64,000 bases of DNA from CAZGEA01 sp964524515 (GCA_964524515.1 CAZGEA010000001.1:186001-250000); one strand, 5' to 3'. Shown: positions 44,100-53,159, counted from the stretch's first letter. Notes: generated by a model not told the origin, from the sequence alone. Numbers and translations: made by a program.

Positions 44100-45187
44100 T
44101 TCTGTACTATTTTTAATATTGATTTTGTTAAAATTTTATTATGATTATCCCATGAAAAATAATGTAACTTTCGCTCTTCAATTTTTGATAATTTGAAATT
44201 TGAAAACGAAGGTAATACAAAATTATCAATTGAATCAGAAATTAACATTTCTTTTGATACTTTTCCAATATTTTCCAAATAGCCACCTTCATTTACAGCC
44301 ATCACATTCGATCCAGAGGCCAAAGCTTCAAGTCCCACCATTCCAAAAGGTTCGCTACGTGATAAACAAAAAACACAAATCGATTTTTGATATATGTTTA
44401 ACAACTTTTTATCAGATACTTTACTCCCTTTTCTAAATTTAATAACTTTAAAGTTATTACTAAGAAAACCATTATTAATTAATTTTTCTTTTATTTTTAA
44501 AAATCTATCCCAACCATTTATATAAATCTCATCCCCCAAAAACAAAAAATACTTTTTATTGACACTTTTCTCATTTTTAAAAAAATCAAAATCAACCCCT
44601 GGATAACAAACTATGGATTTTCTAGCATATTCTTTTTCAACTTTATTACCTATATATTTCGAATTTGTTAATATCAAGTCAGCTAACTTAGCATTTGATG
44701 AATCAATATTTTTTCTAATAAACCTAGTTAATTTCTCATATAATTTCTTAACTATATTCACCTTCTCCTTAAATTCAAGCTCAGGTTCATAACAAATTCG
44801 AAGTAATTCATGACAATAATAAATACATGGGGTCTTCAGATACTTAATAATATATGGCGCTTGAGTAAAACTATCAGGATGAACAATTACCACATCATAT
44901 TTTTTTTGATCAATTTTGTATGCAATAAACCAAGAAAGAATTGGCAAGTAAACAAACACCAACAAATCATTTAATAATCTTGTCAAAAAAGAGATTCGAT
45001 ATTTAACTTGTGGGAAATTAAATAAAAAATAGTTATTTACAATTTTATTAATATTTAAAAAACTATCATCTGTACTTTTATAACAGTACAAATCAACAAT
45101 ATTTTTTTCATTTAATCCCTTTATTTCATTATACAAAACCCTCTGAGCACCTCCCGGGGGCAAGTTATGAAAAAATGCAATTCTCAT
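44096..45187 (-). CDS. Family 4 glycosyltransferase
   Basis: 363 aa GT-B enzyme. N-terminal acceptor loop PPGGAQRVLYNE, linker with YPGVDFDFF, and the C-terminal donor site with the E-x7-E motif in SRSEPFGMVGLEALASG. Uses a nucleotide sugar to extend a lipid-linked glycan; donor unknown. Shares one base with the methyltransferase stop and overlaps the next gene by 4. Confidence 0.88.
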   Translation of the reverse strand: MRIAFFHNLPPGGAQRVLYNEIKGLNEKNIVDLYCYKSTDDSFLNINKIVNNYFLFNFPQVKYRISFLTRLLNDLLVFVYLPILSWFIAYKIDQKKYDVVIVHPDSFTQAPYIIKYLKTPCIYYCHELLRICYEPELEFKEKVNIVKKLYEKLTRFIRKNIDSSNAKLADLILTNSKYIGNKVEKEYARKSIVCYPGVDFDFFKNEKSVNKKYFLFLGDEIYINGWDRFLKIKEKLINNGFLSNNFKVIKFRKGSKVSDKKLLNIYQKSICVFCLSRSEPFGMVGLEALASGSNVMAVNEGGYLENIGKVSKEMLISDSIDNFVLPSFSNFKLSKIEERKLHYFSWDNHNKILTKSILKIVQK

Positions 45188-46038
45188 TAATTTCTAATTC
45201 TCAAAATTGAATTGAAGTCACTTCCCCAAAATACATTAAGTGGATATTTTTTACTCATCGGATCAAGATAAACAAAAAAATTAAACAATCTATCCTTCCA
45301 TGAAACAATTGGTTTTAAAAATGTTACATTTGTCGATTTAATCTCACCATAAAATCCATTTCTCTCAAATATATTTTTCAAAGAAAAATAGTCAGGCTCA
45401 TTAACGTGCATAATTTTATGAGAATCAGTACGAAGTTGGCTCCATTTATAAATATTTCCATAATTATGATTATTCAAAAAATTAGACAAAGAAACCAAAA
45501 CAGATGAAACTGGATATGTCCACAAACGATAGGTCAAATCAATAAATGTTTTACTAGGTGATGTATGTACAAACAAAAAACCATCTTTTTTTAATTTCTT
45601 TTTTATTAATTTCAAAACAATATCTTGCTCTTCAGGATACAAGTGTTCCAACACTTCAGTCATATATATCGCATCAAACTTAACTGGAATTTTATCGATT
45701 TCCTTTGCATCCATCTGCAAAAATTTAACTTTTCCCAATATTTGTTTCCTTCGCGCCTTATATGCCTCATTCGCCAATTTTATTGCATCTTTAGAATAAT
45801 CAATTCCATATCCATTTGCCCCCAACTCACTTGCCCACAATACTATTTCACCTCTACCACAACCAATATCTAATATATTTTGGCCACTTTTAGGCCATGG
45901 CACCTCCTTTGTTATCACATCAAGTCTTGGCTCCAATTTCTCACCATAATTATTTTTAAATTCATCAAAACCAGTACAATCATTTAGATAATAATCTTTT
46001 GTATAATATTTTGGATCAACTCTTCTAGTTTTCTTCAT
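45187..46038 (-). CDS. Class I SAM-dependent methyltransferase
   Basis: 283 aa. SAM-binding motif I ILDIGCGRGEI, acidic GIDYSKDAI, motif around AIYMTEVLEHLYPEEQ. In this context it probably methylates a sugar or a polysaccharide end, which could cap chain length (inference from operon). Confidence 0.87.
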   Translation of the reverse strand: MKKTRRVDPKYYTKDYYLNDCTGFDEFKNNYGEKLEPRLDVITKEVPWPKSGQNILDIGCGRGEIVLWASELGANGYGIDYSKDAIKLANEAYKARRKQILGKVKFLQMDAKEIDKIPVKFDAIYMTEVLEHLYPEEQDIVLKLIKKKLKKDGFLFVHTSPSKTFIDLTYRLWTYPVSSVLVSLSNFLNNHNYGNIYKWSQLRTDSHKIMHVNEPDYFSLKNIFERNGFYGEIKSTNVTFLKPIVSWKDRLFNFFVYLDPMSKKYPLNVFWGSDFNSILRIRN

Positions 46039-47249
46039 TTAAAAACTTTGTATAAAAAATAAATTACAAATGGTACAGCCACAACTGATCCGGAAATTGC
46101 AGAGTATGCAGCTCCCATTACACCAAAATTTCTTATAAAATAAAAAAGAGGCAAAAACAGTCCTAAAATACTCACAAGTGTCACTACAGTTATATATTCT
46201 TGTTTTCCAACTGCCAAAAACAAAGCAGACGATGATCCAGATATACTCCTCACAACTCCAAAAACTGATAAAACTTTTAAAACAGGAATTGCAGGAATCC
46301 AATTTTCACCTAACAGTAAAACTGTAATTTCTCTAGCATAAAAATATAAAATTAAACCAAAAGGAATAATTACAATTGAAATAAGAATTGTCGACATTAA
46401 ATAAGCCCGAAACAATCTCTTTTTATCATCAGCAAATTTGCTCATTACAGGAAATGTAACTTTAGAAACTACATCAGCAATTTCTGTAATTGGAAAAGAA
46501 GAAACAGTATAAGCCATCTGATATATTCCCAATGATGTCGTATCAATTAATTTACCAACAGCAATATCATCAGCTCTTTGATACAAATAGTTAAAAATTC
46601 CAGCTAAAGTTAGCCATTTACCTCGATGTATAACTTTAAAAAATCTCTTCTTCTCAATAATAAACCGTGGTGTAGGTTTTATTAAAAATGACAAAAAAAG
46701 TTCAACAAACGCACTAACTATCATTCCATAAACAAAACTAATCGGAGATCTGGTTATTAGAGCTGCCGTAATTGAAACCGATATATCAAAAAATAAAATA
46801 ATATTTCGATAAGAAAACTCTTTAAAAAACAGAAGATCTTTTTGAAATTTTACAGATGACGGATTAATAAAACCACGAACAATAGGCACTATTGCCATTA
46901 AATATAACAAATTAATACTATTTGGAGAATTGAAAAAACTAGAAACAAATGGAGTCGCCAAAAACAAAACTAGGCCAATGATAAGACCTCGAATAATTGA
47001 AACTACCCAGGCACTATTCAAATAGTCATCTGATTTTTTCTTTTCTTGAATCAAGAATACATTAATTCCAGTTTCAGTTAAAATTTCAAAAAATGATAAT
47101 ACTAATGTAGCAATTCCAAAAACTCCAAAATCGACAGGTGTTAAAATCCTAGCTAAAATTAATCTTCTAACAAACGACAAACTTCTCGTGCTTCCACGAA
47201 GTGCCATCATCCAACCCACACCTTTTACTGCTTCATTACGATATCCCAT
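46035..47249 (-). CDS. Polysaccharide flippase (Wzx/PST family)
   Basis: 404 aa, about 12 membrane helices. The opening VKGVGWMMALRGSTRSLSFVRRLILARILTPVDFGVFGIA is typical of lipid-linked oligosaccharide flippases, as is QRADDIAVGKLIDTTSLGIYQMAY. Moves glycan units across the cytoplasmic membrane for the Wzy-like polymerase at the end of the operon. Overlaps the upstream gene by 25 bases. Confidence 0.9.
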   Translation of the reverse strand: MGYRNEAVKGVGWMMALRGSTRSLSFVRRLILARILTPVDFGVFGIATLVLSFFEILTETGINVFLIQEKKKSDDYLNSAWVVSIIRGLIIGLVLFLATPFVSSFFNSPNSINLLYLMAIVPIVRGFINPSSVKFQKDLLFFKEFSYRNIILFFDISVSITAALITRSPISFVYGMIVSAFVELFLSFLIKPTPRFIIEKKRFFKVIHRGKWLTLAGIFNYLYQRADDIAVGKLIDTTSLGIYQMAYTVSSFPITEIADVVSKVTFPVMSKFADDKKRLFRAYLMSTILISIVIIPFGLILYFYAREITVLLLGENWIPAIPVLKVLSVFGVVRSISGSSSALFLAVGKQEYITVVTLVSILGLFLPLFYFIRNFGVMGAAYSAISGSVVAVPFVIYFLYKVFK

Positions 47250-48175
47250 GCTTTATCAATTATACCTCTAAAAAAGCCAATCATTACTGCAAAATCACTT
47301 AAAATCTGGATAAGTGGTGTAAAAATCAAACTTTTACCCAAATCTTCGTCTTTATTTTTATATATTGCATAAAAAATATACAAGAATAATAAAATAATAA
47401 ACAAATAAAAATCAAAATATAATAAAAATATTAATAAAAAATATCTAATATATATAGTTAATATCTTCAAAAAATGAGTATTAAATCTTTGTGTTTTATT
47501 CCACAAAATAGTCATATAACCATCACCCTTTGCATACCTATAAAATTTTTTAAACATTGAAAATAAATTATTTGGAACTTCCCAATAAACAATTGCTTTT
47601 GGATTTCGAACTATTTTTGCATTTATTTCTACTAATCCGTAATTAAATAAGGTATCCTCTCCAGCATCTGGTAAATTCTCATTAAAACCACCAATTTTTT
47701 TCCAAATATTTTTCCGAAATGCAATCGATCTACATGATGGCAAAAAAATATCTTTATTATATTTTCTTTGAGTTACACCTAAAAAAGGAATTGCTGCTTT
47801 TGAAATTAAATTTCTACTTGTCATTTGGTAAAACCCAGCAACACAATCAGTTTCCATATTATTAAACGGTTTAAGTATTTCCCCAAGCCAATTTTTATGA
47901 AGTATTACTCCAGCATCAGTCATTACTATAATAGTATGTTTTGCTTTTTTAATTCCAAAATTCCGTCCACTAGCAATATTCCCAATCTTTTTATATATTC
48001 TTATTTTTTTGTATTTACTAGAAAACTTTAATAAAATTTTGTAAGTATTATCCCTTGATCCCCCATCAACAATAACAATCTCGCCACGAGGTGTGATTTG
48101 CTTAACCAAATCCTCAACCAATCTGGAAATACTTTTCTCTTCATTAAATACTGTAATTACAATTGAGTAGTTCAT
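47225..48175 (-). CDS. Family 2 glycosyltransferase with C-terminal membrane helices
   Basis: 316 aa. SIVITVFNEEKSI, IVIVDGGSRDNT, the DxD-like VMTDAGV and the acceptor motif AGEDTLFNYGL are visible. Hydrophobic stretches near 235-270 anchor the C-terminus. Role in glycan assembly; sugar unknown. Confidence 0.88.
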   Translation of the reverse strand: MNYSIVITVFNEEKSISRLVEDLVKQITPRGEIVIVDGGSRDNTYKILLKFSSKYKKIRIYKKIGNIASGRNFGIKKAKHTIIVMTDAGVILHKNWLGEILKPFNNMETDCVAGFYQMTSRNLISKAAIPFLGVTQRKYNKDIFLPSCRSIAFRKNIWKKIGGFNENLPDAGEDTLFNYGLVEINAKIVRNPKAIVYWEVPNNLFSMFKKFYRYAKGDGYMTILWNKTQRFNTHFLKILTIYIRYFLLIFLLYFDFYLFIILLFLYIFYAIYKNKDEDLGKSLIFTPLIQILSDFAVMIGFFRGIIDKAWDIVMKQ

Positions 48176-49047
48176 CTAATTAAAATTAGAACCAAAACAA
48201 TAGAAAACAACAAAATTAATAAAATAATCTTTTTTGAAACATTCAATACTAACTCAACCAAAATTGAATTCATTAAACCATAGTGCTTTCTAAAATAATA
48301 TCTTCTACTATTCTCAAAAATTGTCTTAATTTTTTTTATTTTTGGAGTTGTTGCTTTCCAAATATGAATTATTTTAATTTTTGGATAAATTACTATTTCA
48401 TAGCCTAAGTCTTTTACTCTTTTACACAAATCCACTTCCTCAAAATATAAAAAGAATTTTTCATCAAAACCATTTAATTTTAAAAACAATTGTCTTGAAA
48501 TCAAAAATACTGATCCTGCTACTAAATCAACACTCACCGGTGTATCAAATTCAGAATTCGTATTCCAATAGTTAGTAACAATACTTCTAAAAAACACAAG
48601 TTTACTTAAAAATGATAGTACAATAATTGATCTAATTGGATTTAATTCTTTAATCCCGATTTGCATATACTTAACTCTATGTCTATTAAGCAACATTGGA
48701 GCAACAATTCCAATCGATGTATCGTTGTTAAGATAATATAACAATTGTCTAATAACATTACTAATTAAAATACAGTCTGGATTTAAAATAAAAATATATC
48801 TACCAACTGAATAAGAAAAACCAATATTAACTCCTTTTCCATAACCATAATTTTCATAATTATTTACAATTCTCAAGCTCTTAATCTTTAAATCTCCAAT
48901 AGACAAAGGGTCTTCAGCATTATTAACAACAACAACTTCATAATCAATTCTAGAAGTATATTTTTCAATTGATCTTAAACATTCAAACAAAATATTAATA
49001 TTTTTGTAATGAACAATAATGATTGAAACTAGTGGTTTTTTATTCAT
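48172..49047 (-). CDS. Family 2 glycosyltransferase (rhamnosyltransferase-like)
   Basis: 291 aa. VSIIIVHYKNINILFECLRSI, NYGYGKGVNIGF, DxD-like NPDCILI, and FFLYFEEVDLCKRVKDLGY, a motif characteristic of WbbL/RfbF-type rhamnosyltransferases. A C-terminal hydrophobic helix suggests membrane association. First gene of the polysaccharide operon, transcribed divergently from the C39-domain gene. Confidence 0.88.
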   Translation of the reverse strand: MNKKPLVSIIIVHYKNINILFECLRSIEKYTSRIDYEVVVVNNAEDPLSIGDLKIKSLRIVNNYENYGYGKGVNIGFSYSVGRYIFILNPDCILISNVIRQLLYYLNNDTSIGIVAPMLLNRHRVKYMQIGIKELNPIRSIIVLSFLSKLVFFRSIVTNYWNTNSEFDTPVSVDLVAGSVFLISRQLFLKLNGFDEKFFLYFEEVDLCKRVKDLGYEIVIYPKIKIIHIWKATTPKIKKIKTIFENSRRYYFRKHYGLMNSILVELVLNVSKKIILLILLFSIVLVLILIR

Positions 49048-49064
49048 AAATATCTACAAGCACA

Positions 49065-49093
49065 TTGACAAATTTTTTAAAAAGAATAATAAT
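49065..49093 (+). promoter_or_regulatory. Promoter of the C39-domain gene
   Basis: -35 TTGACA (49065-49070), 17-base spacer, -10 AATAAT (49088-49093), then 7 bases to the ATG, another predicted leaderless start. It lies in the short divergent gap next to the glycan operon. Confidence 0.65.
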
Positions 49094-49100
49094 TTTCTAA

Positions 49101-50984
49101 ATGAAAAGGATATATGCTTTTGCATTAATTTTTACTTTTCTACTTCTGACCTTAATAATTCCACTAAAAAGTACTTACGCTGATACTATCACTTTTTCTG
49201 ACAATTTTGACGACAACAATGCAGATGGATGGGAAGTTTTCTCTAACAATTGTTTATTTAACGGGCAACCGGCAATTTGGAGAGTTGAATCGGGCTCATA
49301 TGGCACACAAGTAAACAGTGGTTTTTGTACTACTTTTTCGGGTCCATCTAATCTTTCAATTCCGACTGGTCAACCATACACACTCGAAACTGATATTAAA
49401 ATGCCAATTTCAATAAATATGGACAGGAACATTATTTTTAAATTTAAAGACACATCAAATTGGTATGGATTACACTTTATAGGAAATAATGTTTATTTTG
49501 AAAAAGTTGCGAATGGCTCAGAATATATTCTACCCAATCGAGTTTTTAGTTATAACTTCCAAACAAACATAAATTACAAAATCAAAATAGAAGTACTTTC
49601 AAATTCATACAATATATTCATAAATAACATTTTACAAAAAAACGTAGTAGAAGACGGGTCACCAACATTTGAAAACAGTCGTTTTGCACTTGGTGACGGC
49701 GCCGGAGCAATATCTAGTTCTGAAGTTTGGTTCGACAACGTTAACTTAACATTAATAGGAGTTACCCCAACTTCCACCCCACTTCCGACCTCCACACCAT
49801 TACCAACTCCTAGCCCATCACCTTCTCCAATACCCACATCAACTCCGTACACATTAAATGTTCCAGATTTCAAACAAAATGACCCAATTTGGGGAAACAA
49901 ATCATATGATCACATTGCACCCACAACAATTGGGCAAGTAGGATGCACTTTATCAACTGCTGCAATGATAATGAGATATCACAATCACGATGTAAATCCA
50001 GATTCTCTAAATCAAATGCTAATTGATTTCAAAGATGCAAAAAGTAAATTGGTAGGTTTCACAAAAGAAGGATATGTGGTATGGCCCGCTATATCAGCTC
50101 TCACAAAATCAACACTAGCTGTTAATCCAAATTTACCTAAAAAACATCTAGAATGGGTCAGGGTTAATAATCCAAGCATTCAAGCCATCAAAAATCAATT
50201 AGATTTAAACCAACCAATGAGCATAAGAGTTCCTGGGCATTCAGTTGTAGGTAAAGGATACTCTGAAAATAACATATTAATTAACGATCCATGGTCCAGT
50301 CCATTAACAAATTTAACTGATCTTCAAAATTCACGAGGACTTATGCAAAAAATAGAAACATTTAAAGAAACTGATTCTGATCTTTCATATATCTTTCTCA
50401 AGACAGATGTTAACAATGACCTAAAAGTTTTTGATCAAAATAATAATGAAATAGACGGGTTTACTTATATTGAAGAGCCAAATTTGGCAGACAATGGCAT
50501 TCAACCAAACATCAATATTCCCTCAGTAAAAATATTTGCTTACCCTCAACCACAAAATGGAGAATATAAAATAAAAATTAATAGCAATAATTCAATTTAC
50601 AACATTGATTCATATCTTTTTGAAAAAGACGGCACACCAACTGTTTATAATCTAGCAGGATTTTCATCAAATGATGAAAATGACATTATTGACATAAATA
50701 TAAACAACACAAATTCACTTGATGAACAAATTACATTAGACTCAATACTCGCTGATCTAAAATTAGCCTACGACCAAGGATTAATTAAAAACAAAACTAT
50801 ATATCTTACATTAAAAGCTGAACTAAACGCTGCAAAATATTTACAGTTAAACAATAAAACTATTTTATACAAATCAGCTCTAAAATTAATTCTTACAGAA
50901 ATCAAAAAATGGACACCAAAATACCTAAATTCAAATGCTTCAGTAATATTCCAGGATTCACTAAAGAAGTTAATTAATAACTAA
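49101..50984 (+). CDS. Secreted modular protein: lectin-like domain, Pro/Thr/Ser linker, C39-like peptidase
   Basis: 627 aa. Signal peptide 1-27 (cleavage near TYADT); a beta-sandwich resembling LamG/3-keto-disaccharide-hydrolase domains (about 28-215); a TPTSTPLPT-rich linker (about 217-247); a C39-type cysteine peptidase domain (about 250-435) with the Cys in QVGCTLSTAAM, the His in RVPGHSVVG and the Asp in ILINDPW; a further beta region; and a C-terminal helical module (about 550-620) reminiscent of FIMAH domains. It may cleave surface peptides or bind a glycan on this or a host cell. Neighbouring glycan genes support an envelope role. Confidence 0.83.
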   Translation: MKRIYAFALIFTFLLLTLIIPLKSTYADTITFSDNFDDNNADGWEVFSNNCLFNGQPAIWRVESGSYGTQVNSGFCTTFSGPSNLSIPTGQPYTLETDIKMPISINMDRNIIFKFKDTSNWYGLHFIGNNVYFEKVANGSEYILPNRVFSYNFQTNINYKIKIEVLSNSYNIFINNILQKNVVEDGSPTFENSRFALGDGAGAISSSEVWFDNVNLTLIGVTPTSTPLPTSTPLPTPSPSPSPIPTSTPYTLNVPDFKQNDPIWGNKSYDHIAPTTIGQVGCTLSTAAMIMRYHNHDVNPDSLNQMLIDFKDAKSKLVGFTKEGYVVWPAISALTKSTLAVNPNLPKKHLEWVRVNNPSIQAIKNQLDLNQPMSIRVPGHSVVGKGYSENNILINDPWSSPLTNLTDLQNSRGLMQKIETFKETDSDLSYIFLKTDVNNDLKVFDQNNNEIDGFTYIEEPNLADNGIQPNINIPSVKIFAYPQPQNGEYKIKINSNNSIYNIDSYLFEKDGTPTVYNLAGFSSNDENDIIDININNTNSLDEQITLDSILADLKLAYDQGLIKNKTIYLTLKAELNAAKYLQLNNKTILYKSALKLILTEIKKWTPKYLNSNASVIFQDSLKKLINN

Positions 50985-50986
50985 AG

Positions 50987-51178
50987 TTATACTCTACTTG
51001 AAGATCCAGGAGAAAGAATCTCTTTAATCATAGTTTTTATAAATCCAAACAATAATTTAAAAAGATACTCAATTCCATGAATAATTAACCTTCCAGCTTT
51101 TACGATCTGAAGTTCAGTTTTAACAGACATACTTTTACTATCTGTCATTTGAGAATATTGTGGTTTACCAGCGTCCAT
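50987..51178 (-). CDS. 63-aa small amphipathic/membrane protein, unknown
   Basis: N-terminal polar part followed by a hydrophobic helix (GIEYLFKLLFGFIKTMIKEIL) and a short polar tail. No family recognised. On the minus strand a TATAAT lies 9 bases before the ATG, and the gene starts 26 bases after tRNA-Val. It ends 2 bases from the convergent C39 gene. Confidence 0.5.
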   Translation of the reverse strand: MDAGKPQYSQMTDSKSMSVKTELQIVKAGRLIIHGIEYLFKLLFGFIKTMIKEILSPGSSSRV

Positions 51179-51204
51179 TGTAACTACATTATACTATACT
51201 TTTG

Positions 51205-51278
51205 TGGACTCGAGAGGGCTCGAACCTCTGACCTCACGAATGTGAATCGTGCGCTCTAACCAACTGAGCTACGAGTCC
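51205..51278 (-). tRNA. tRNA-Val (CAC)
   Basis: Minus strand: acceptor arms GGACTCG and CGAGTCC, anticodon stem CACGA/TCGTG with loop TTCACAT (CAC), T arm CAGAGGTTCGAGCCCTCT. Discriminator A, CCA not encoded. An extended -10 (TGGTAAAAT) upstream matches the one before tRNA-Asp. Confidence 0.92.
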
Positions 51279-51349
51279 AATATGCAATTTTACCATGCCT
51301 GAAAATAATAGTTTTAACTTAAGGGGTTTCACCCATACTAAAAACCAAG

Positions 51350-51355
51350 TATAAT
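51350..51355 (+). promoter_or_regulatory. -10 box of lepB
   Basis: A perfect TATAAT lies 8 bases before the lepB ATG, giving a near-leaderless transcript. No convincing -35. Confidence 0.5.
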
Positions 51356-51363
51356 AATTTTTA

Positions 51364-51921
51364 ATGTTTCAAAATAAACTAGGCTCATTTATCGTGGATA
51401 CTCTTCAAGTAATTGTATTTGCTGTATCAATATTTTTATTTATCTATCTTCTAGTCATGCAACCACACAAAATCAAAGGATCTTCCATGGAACCAGACTT
51501 TCACAATGGTGAATTTTTACTAACAGACAAGTTAACTTATCGGTTCTCAGAACCAAAAAGAGGAGATGTTGTAATATTTAAAGCTCCACCAGATGACAGA
51601 GATGAATTTATAAAAAGAATAATTGCAATCCCAGGAGACACAGTTCTAGTTCAAAACGGAAAAGTATCAGTTAATGGCAAATTAATTGATGAACCATATT
51701 TAAGCGATAACACATTCACATCAGGCGGATCAATTGCAGTTGAGGGAACCCAACTCACAATTCCACAAGGAAAATATTTCATGATGGGTGACAATAGACC
51801 TCACTCTTTTGATTCAAGAAATTTCGGCCCAATAGGTAAAGAAAAAATTACAGGTAGAGCTTGGATAATTTACTGGCCACCACAAAATTTTGGAGTAATT
51901 AAAGCTTTCAGTTCAATCTAA
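51364..51921 (+). CDS. lepB: Signal peptidase I
   Basis: 185 aa, the short Gram-positive-like form with one N-terminal helix (about 10-32). Catalytic Ser41 (KGSSMEPDF) and Lys84 (EFIKRIIAIPGD) form the Ser-Lys dyad; the C-terminal MGDNRPHSFDSRNFGP box is conserved. Cleaves signal peptides of the secreted proteins seen in this window. The gene stands alone between tRNA-Val and the convergent parB. Confidence 0.95.
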   Translation: MFQNKLGSFIVDTLQVIVFAVSIFLFIYLLVMQPHKIKGSSMEPDFHNGEFLLTDKLTYRFSEPKRGDVVIFKAPPDDRDEFIKRIIAIPGDTVLVQNGKVSVNGKLIDEPYLSDNTFTSGGSIAVEGTQLTIPQGKYFMMGDNRPHSFDSRNFGPIGKEKITGRAWIIYWPPQNFGVIKAFSSI

Positions 51922-51924
51922 GCA

Positions 51925-51994
51925 AGTGATTTACATCGCAGATGAAGTCAGGCCAATGACTTACATCACAAATGAAGTCACGCCAGTGACTTAT
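51925..51994. repeat. 30-base tandem repeat at the parB 3' end (2.3 copies)
   Basis: Copies at 51925-51954, 51955-51984 and a partial one at 51985-51994. The unit carries TGACTT/AAGTCA inverted halves, so each can form a small hairpin. On the minus strand every copy encodes Lys-Ser-Leu-Ala-stop in the parB frame. It fills the gap between convergent lepB and parB and may act as a two-way terminator. Confidence 0.85.
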
Positions 51995-52811
51995 AAATTT
52001 TTTGAAGTCTTTCCTCAGTCTCTTCTAAACTTCCTTTAAACTCAAAAGTAACCTTTGTTGATCTTCTTGTTCTAATTAAATTAACTTGTGTAGTTTTATC
52101 ATCCTCAGCTTTTTGCAATGCTTTGGTTAATTCTACCTTCATTTTATCCAATTCCTCATTAACTACTCTCATATCACTTACACGAGCAGATGGCTTTGGG
52201 CCTTGATCAGATTGAGCCTTCATTCGTCTTGCCAATTCCTCAGCCATACGAACAGATCCAGATTTTTTCAAAATTATTTTGTAAGCATCAACCATCAATT
52301 GAAGATCATCAATTGCAGCCAAAGCACGAGCGTGTCCTTCAGTGATAAGCCCAGACAAAAGTCCATCTTTCAATGCATCAGGAAGTGACAAAAGTCTCAT
52401 AGAATTTGATACATATGCTACAGATTTTCCAATTCGCACAGCTATCTCACTTGTAGTTAATCCAAACTCATTCATTAATCTCTCAAATCCTTTTGCTCTA
52501 TCTAAAGCGTTCAAATCAACTCTTTGCACATTCTCAACCAAAGCCATTTCAAGCATTCCTTTAGGGGAAGTTTCTCGAACAACAACTGGCACATGAGTCA
52601 ATCCTGCAAGCTTTGATGCTCTCCATCTTCGCTCTCCTGCAATTATCTGAAATCCTGCTGGAGTTTTTGCTGCAACCAAAGGCTCCAAAATTCCATGTTC
52701 TTTAAGTGAATCAACTAAATCAACTAAACTTTCTGGGGTAATAACTCCACGAGGTTGAAGTGGGTTAGGTTGCAATTCTTCAATTGCTAAATAAATAATT
52801 TCCTCGGCCAT
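51978..52811 (-). CDS. parB: ParB/Spo0J-type chromosome partition protein
   Basis: 277 aa. N-terminal CTPase/ParB box (QPNPLQPR, IAGERRWRASKLAG), central HTH (GLTTSEIAVRIGKSVAYVSNSMRLL, with LSLPDAL and ITEGHARALAA), and a C-terminal dimerisation part. It loads at parS and helps segregate the chromosome. No parA and no canonical parS (TGTTTCACGTGAAACA) is visible here. The last four codons and stop are reiterated twice downstream. Confidence 0.93.
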   Translation of the reverse strand: MAEEIIYLAIEELQPNPLQPRGVITPESLVDLVDSLKEHGILEPLVAAKTPAGFQIIAGERRWRASKLAGLTHVPVVVRETSPKGMLEMALVENVQRVDLNALDRAKGFERLMNEFGLTTSEIAVRIGKSVAYVSNSMRLLSLPDALKDGLLSGLITEGHARALAAIDDLQLMVDAYKIILKKSGSVRMAEELARRMKAQSDQGPKPSARVSDMRVVNEELDKMKVELTKALQKAEDDKTTQVNLIRTRRSTKVTFEFKGSLEETEERLQKIYKSLA

Positions 52812-52829
52812 AAACTTGTAACTAATCTT

Positions 52830-53078
52830 TTATGCTACTACTGACAAAACTTTCCTGCCCAATCTATTTGCAAAATGGACAATTCCAGGTTTAACTGCAT
52901 ATAAAGTGTGATCTCGTCCAACTCGTACATTTTTTCCAGCTTTAATCAAAGTCCCTCTTTGTCTAATTAATACAAAAGACTCAGAAACTCTCTGTCCTGA
53001 TGCAACTTTAACCCCAAGTCGCTTTCCTTCTGGGCTTACATGTTGTTTTGTTTTACCTGCTGCTTTATGTGTTGACAT
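52830..53078 (-). CDS. rpmA: 50S ribosomal protein L27
   Basis: 82 aa. N-terminal THKAAGKTKQ followed by KRLGVKVASGQRV and QRGT-LIKAGKNVRVGRDHTLYA, the family core. The tail near the peptidyl-transferase centre starts MSTHKAAG, so no pre-sequence needs removal. Follows rplU after an 81-base gap with its own promoter. Confidence 0.95.
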   Translation of the reverse strand: MSTHKAAGKTKQHVSPEGKRLGVKVASGQRVSESFVLIRQRGTLIKAGKNVRVGRDHTLYAVKPGIVHFANRLGRKVLSVVA

Positions 53079-53092
53079 AGTATTATATTTTT

Positions 53093-53121
53093 AGTCTAAA
53101 ATAAGTTTTCACAATTGTCAA
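53093..53121 (-). promoter_or_regulatory. Promoter of rpmA (and parB)
   Basis: Minus strand: -35 TTGACA (53116-53121), 17-base spacer, -10 TAGACT (53093-53098), 14 bases before the ATG. A TATAAT at 3 bases before the ATG is too close to serve. Confidence 0.55.
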
Positions 53122-53159
53122 TGAATTACTTCTATGCGATTTGATATTATCTGATCTAT

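Noticed and set aside
49740..49850. Repetitive ACC/CCA-rich tract as a microsatellite or CRISPR-like repeat
   Set aside because: It encodes the Pro/Thr/Ser linker of the secreted protein and has no spacer pattern.
51205..51278. tRNA-Val read as tRNA-His
   Set aside because: The plus strand shows GTG in the loop region, but the gene is on the minus strand, where the 7-base loop TTCACAT gives anticodon CAC. The extra G expected before a tRNA-His acceptor is also missing.
51301..51350. parS site near parB
   Set aside because: Only a short GTTTCAC occurs upstream of lepB; the full 16-base palindrome is not present.
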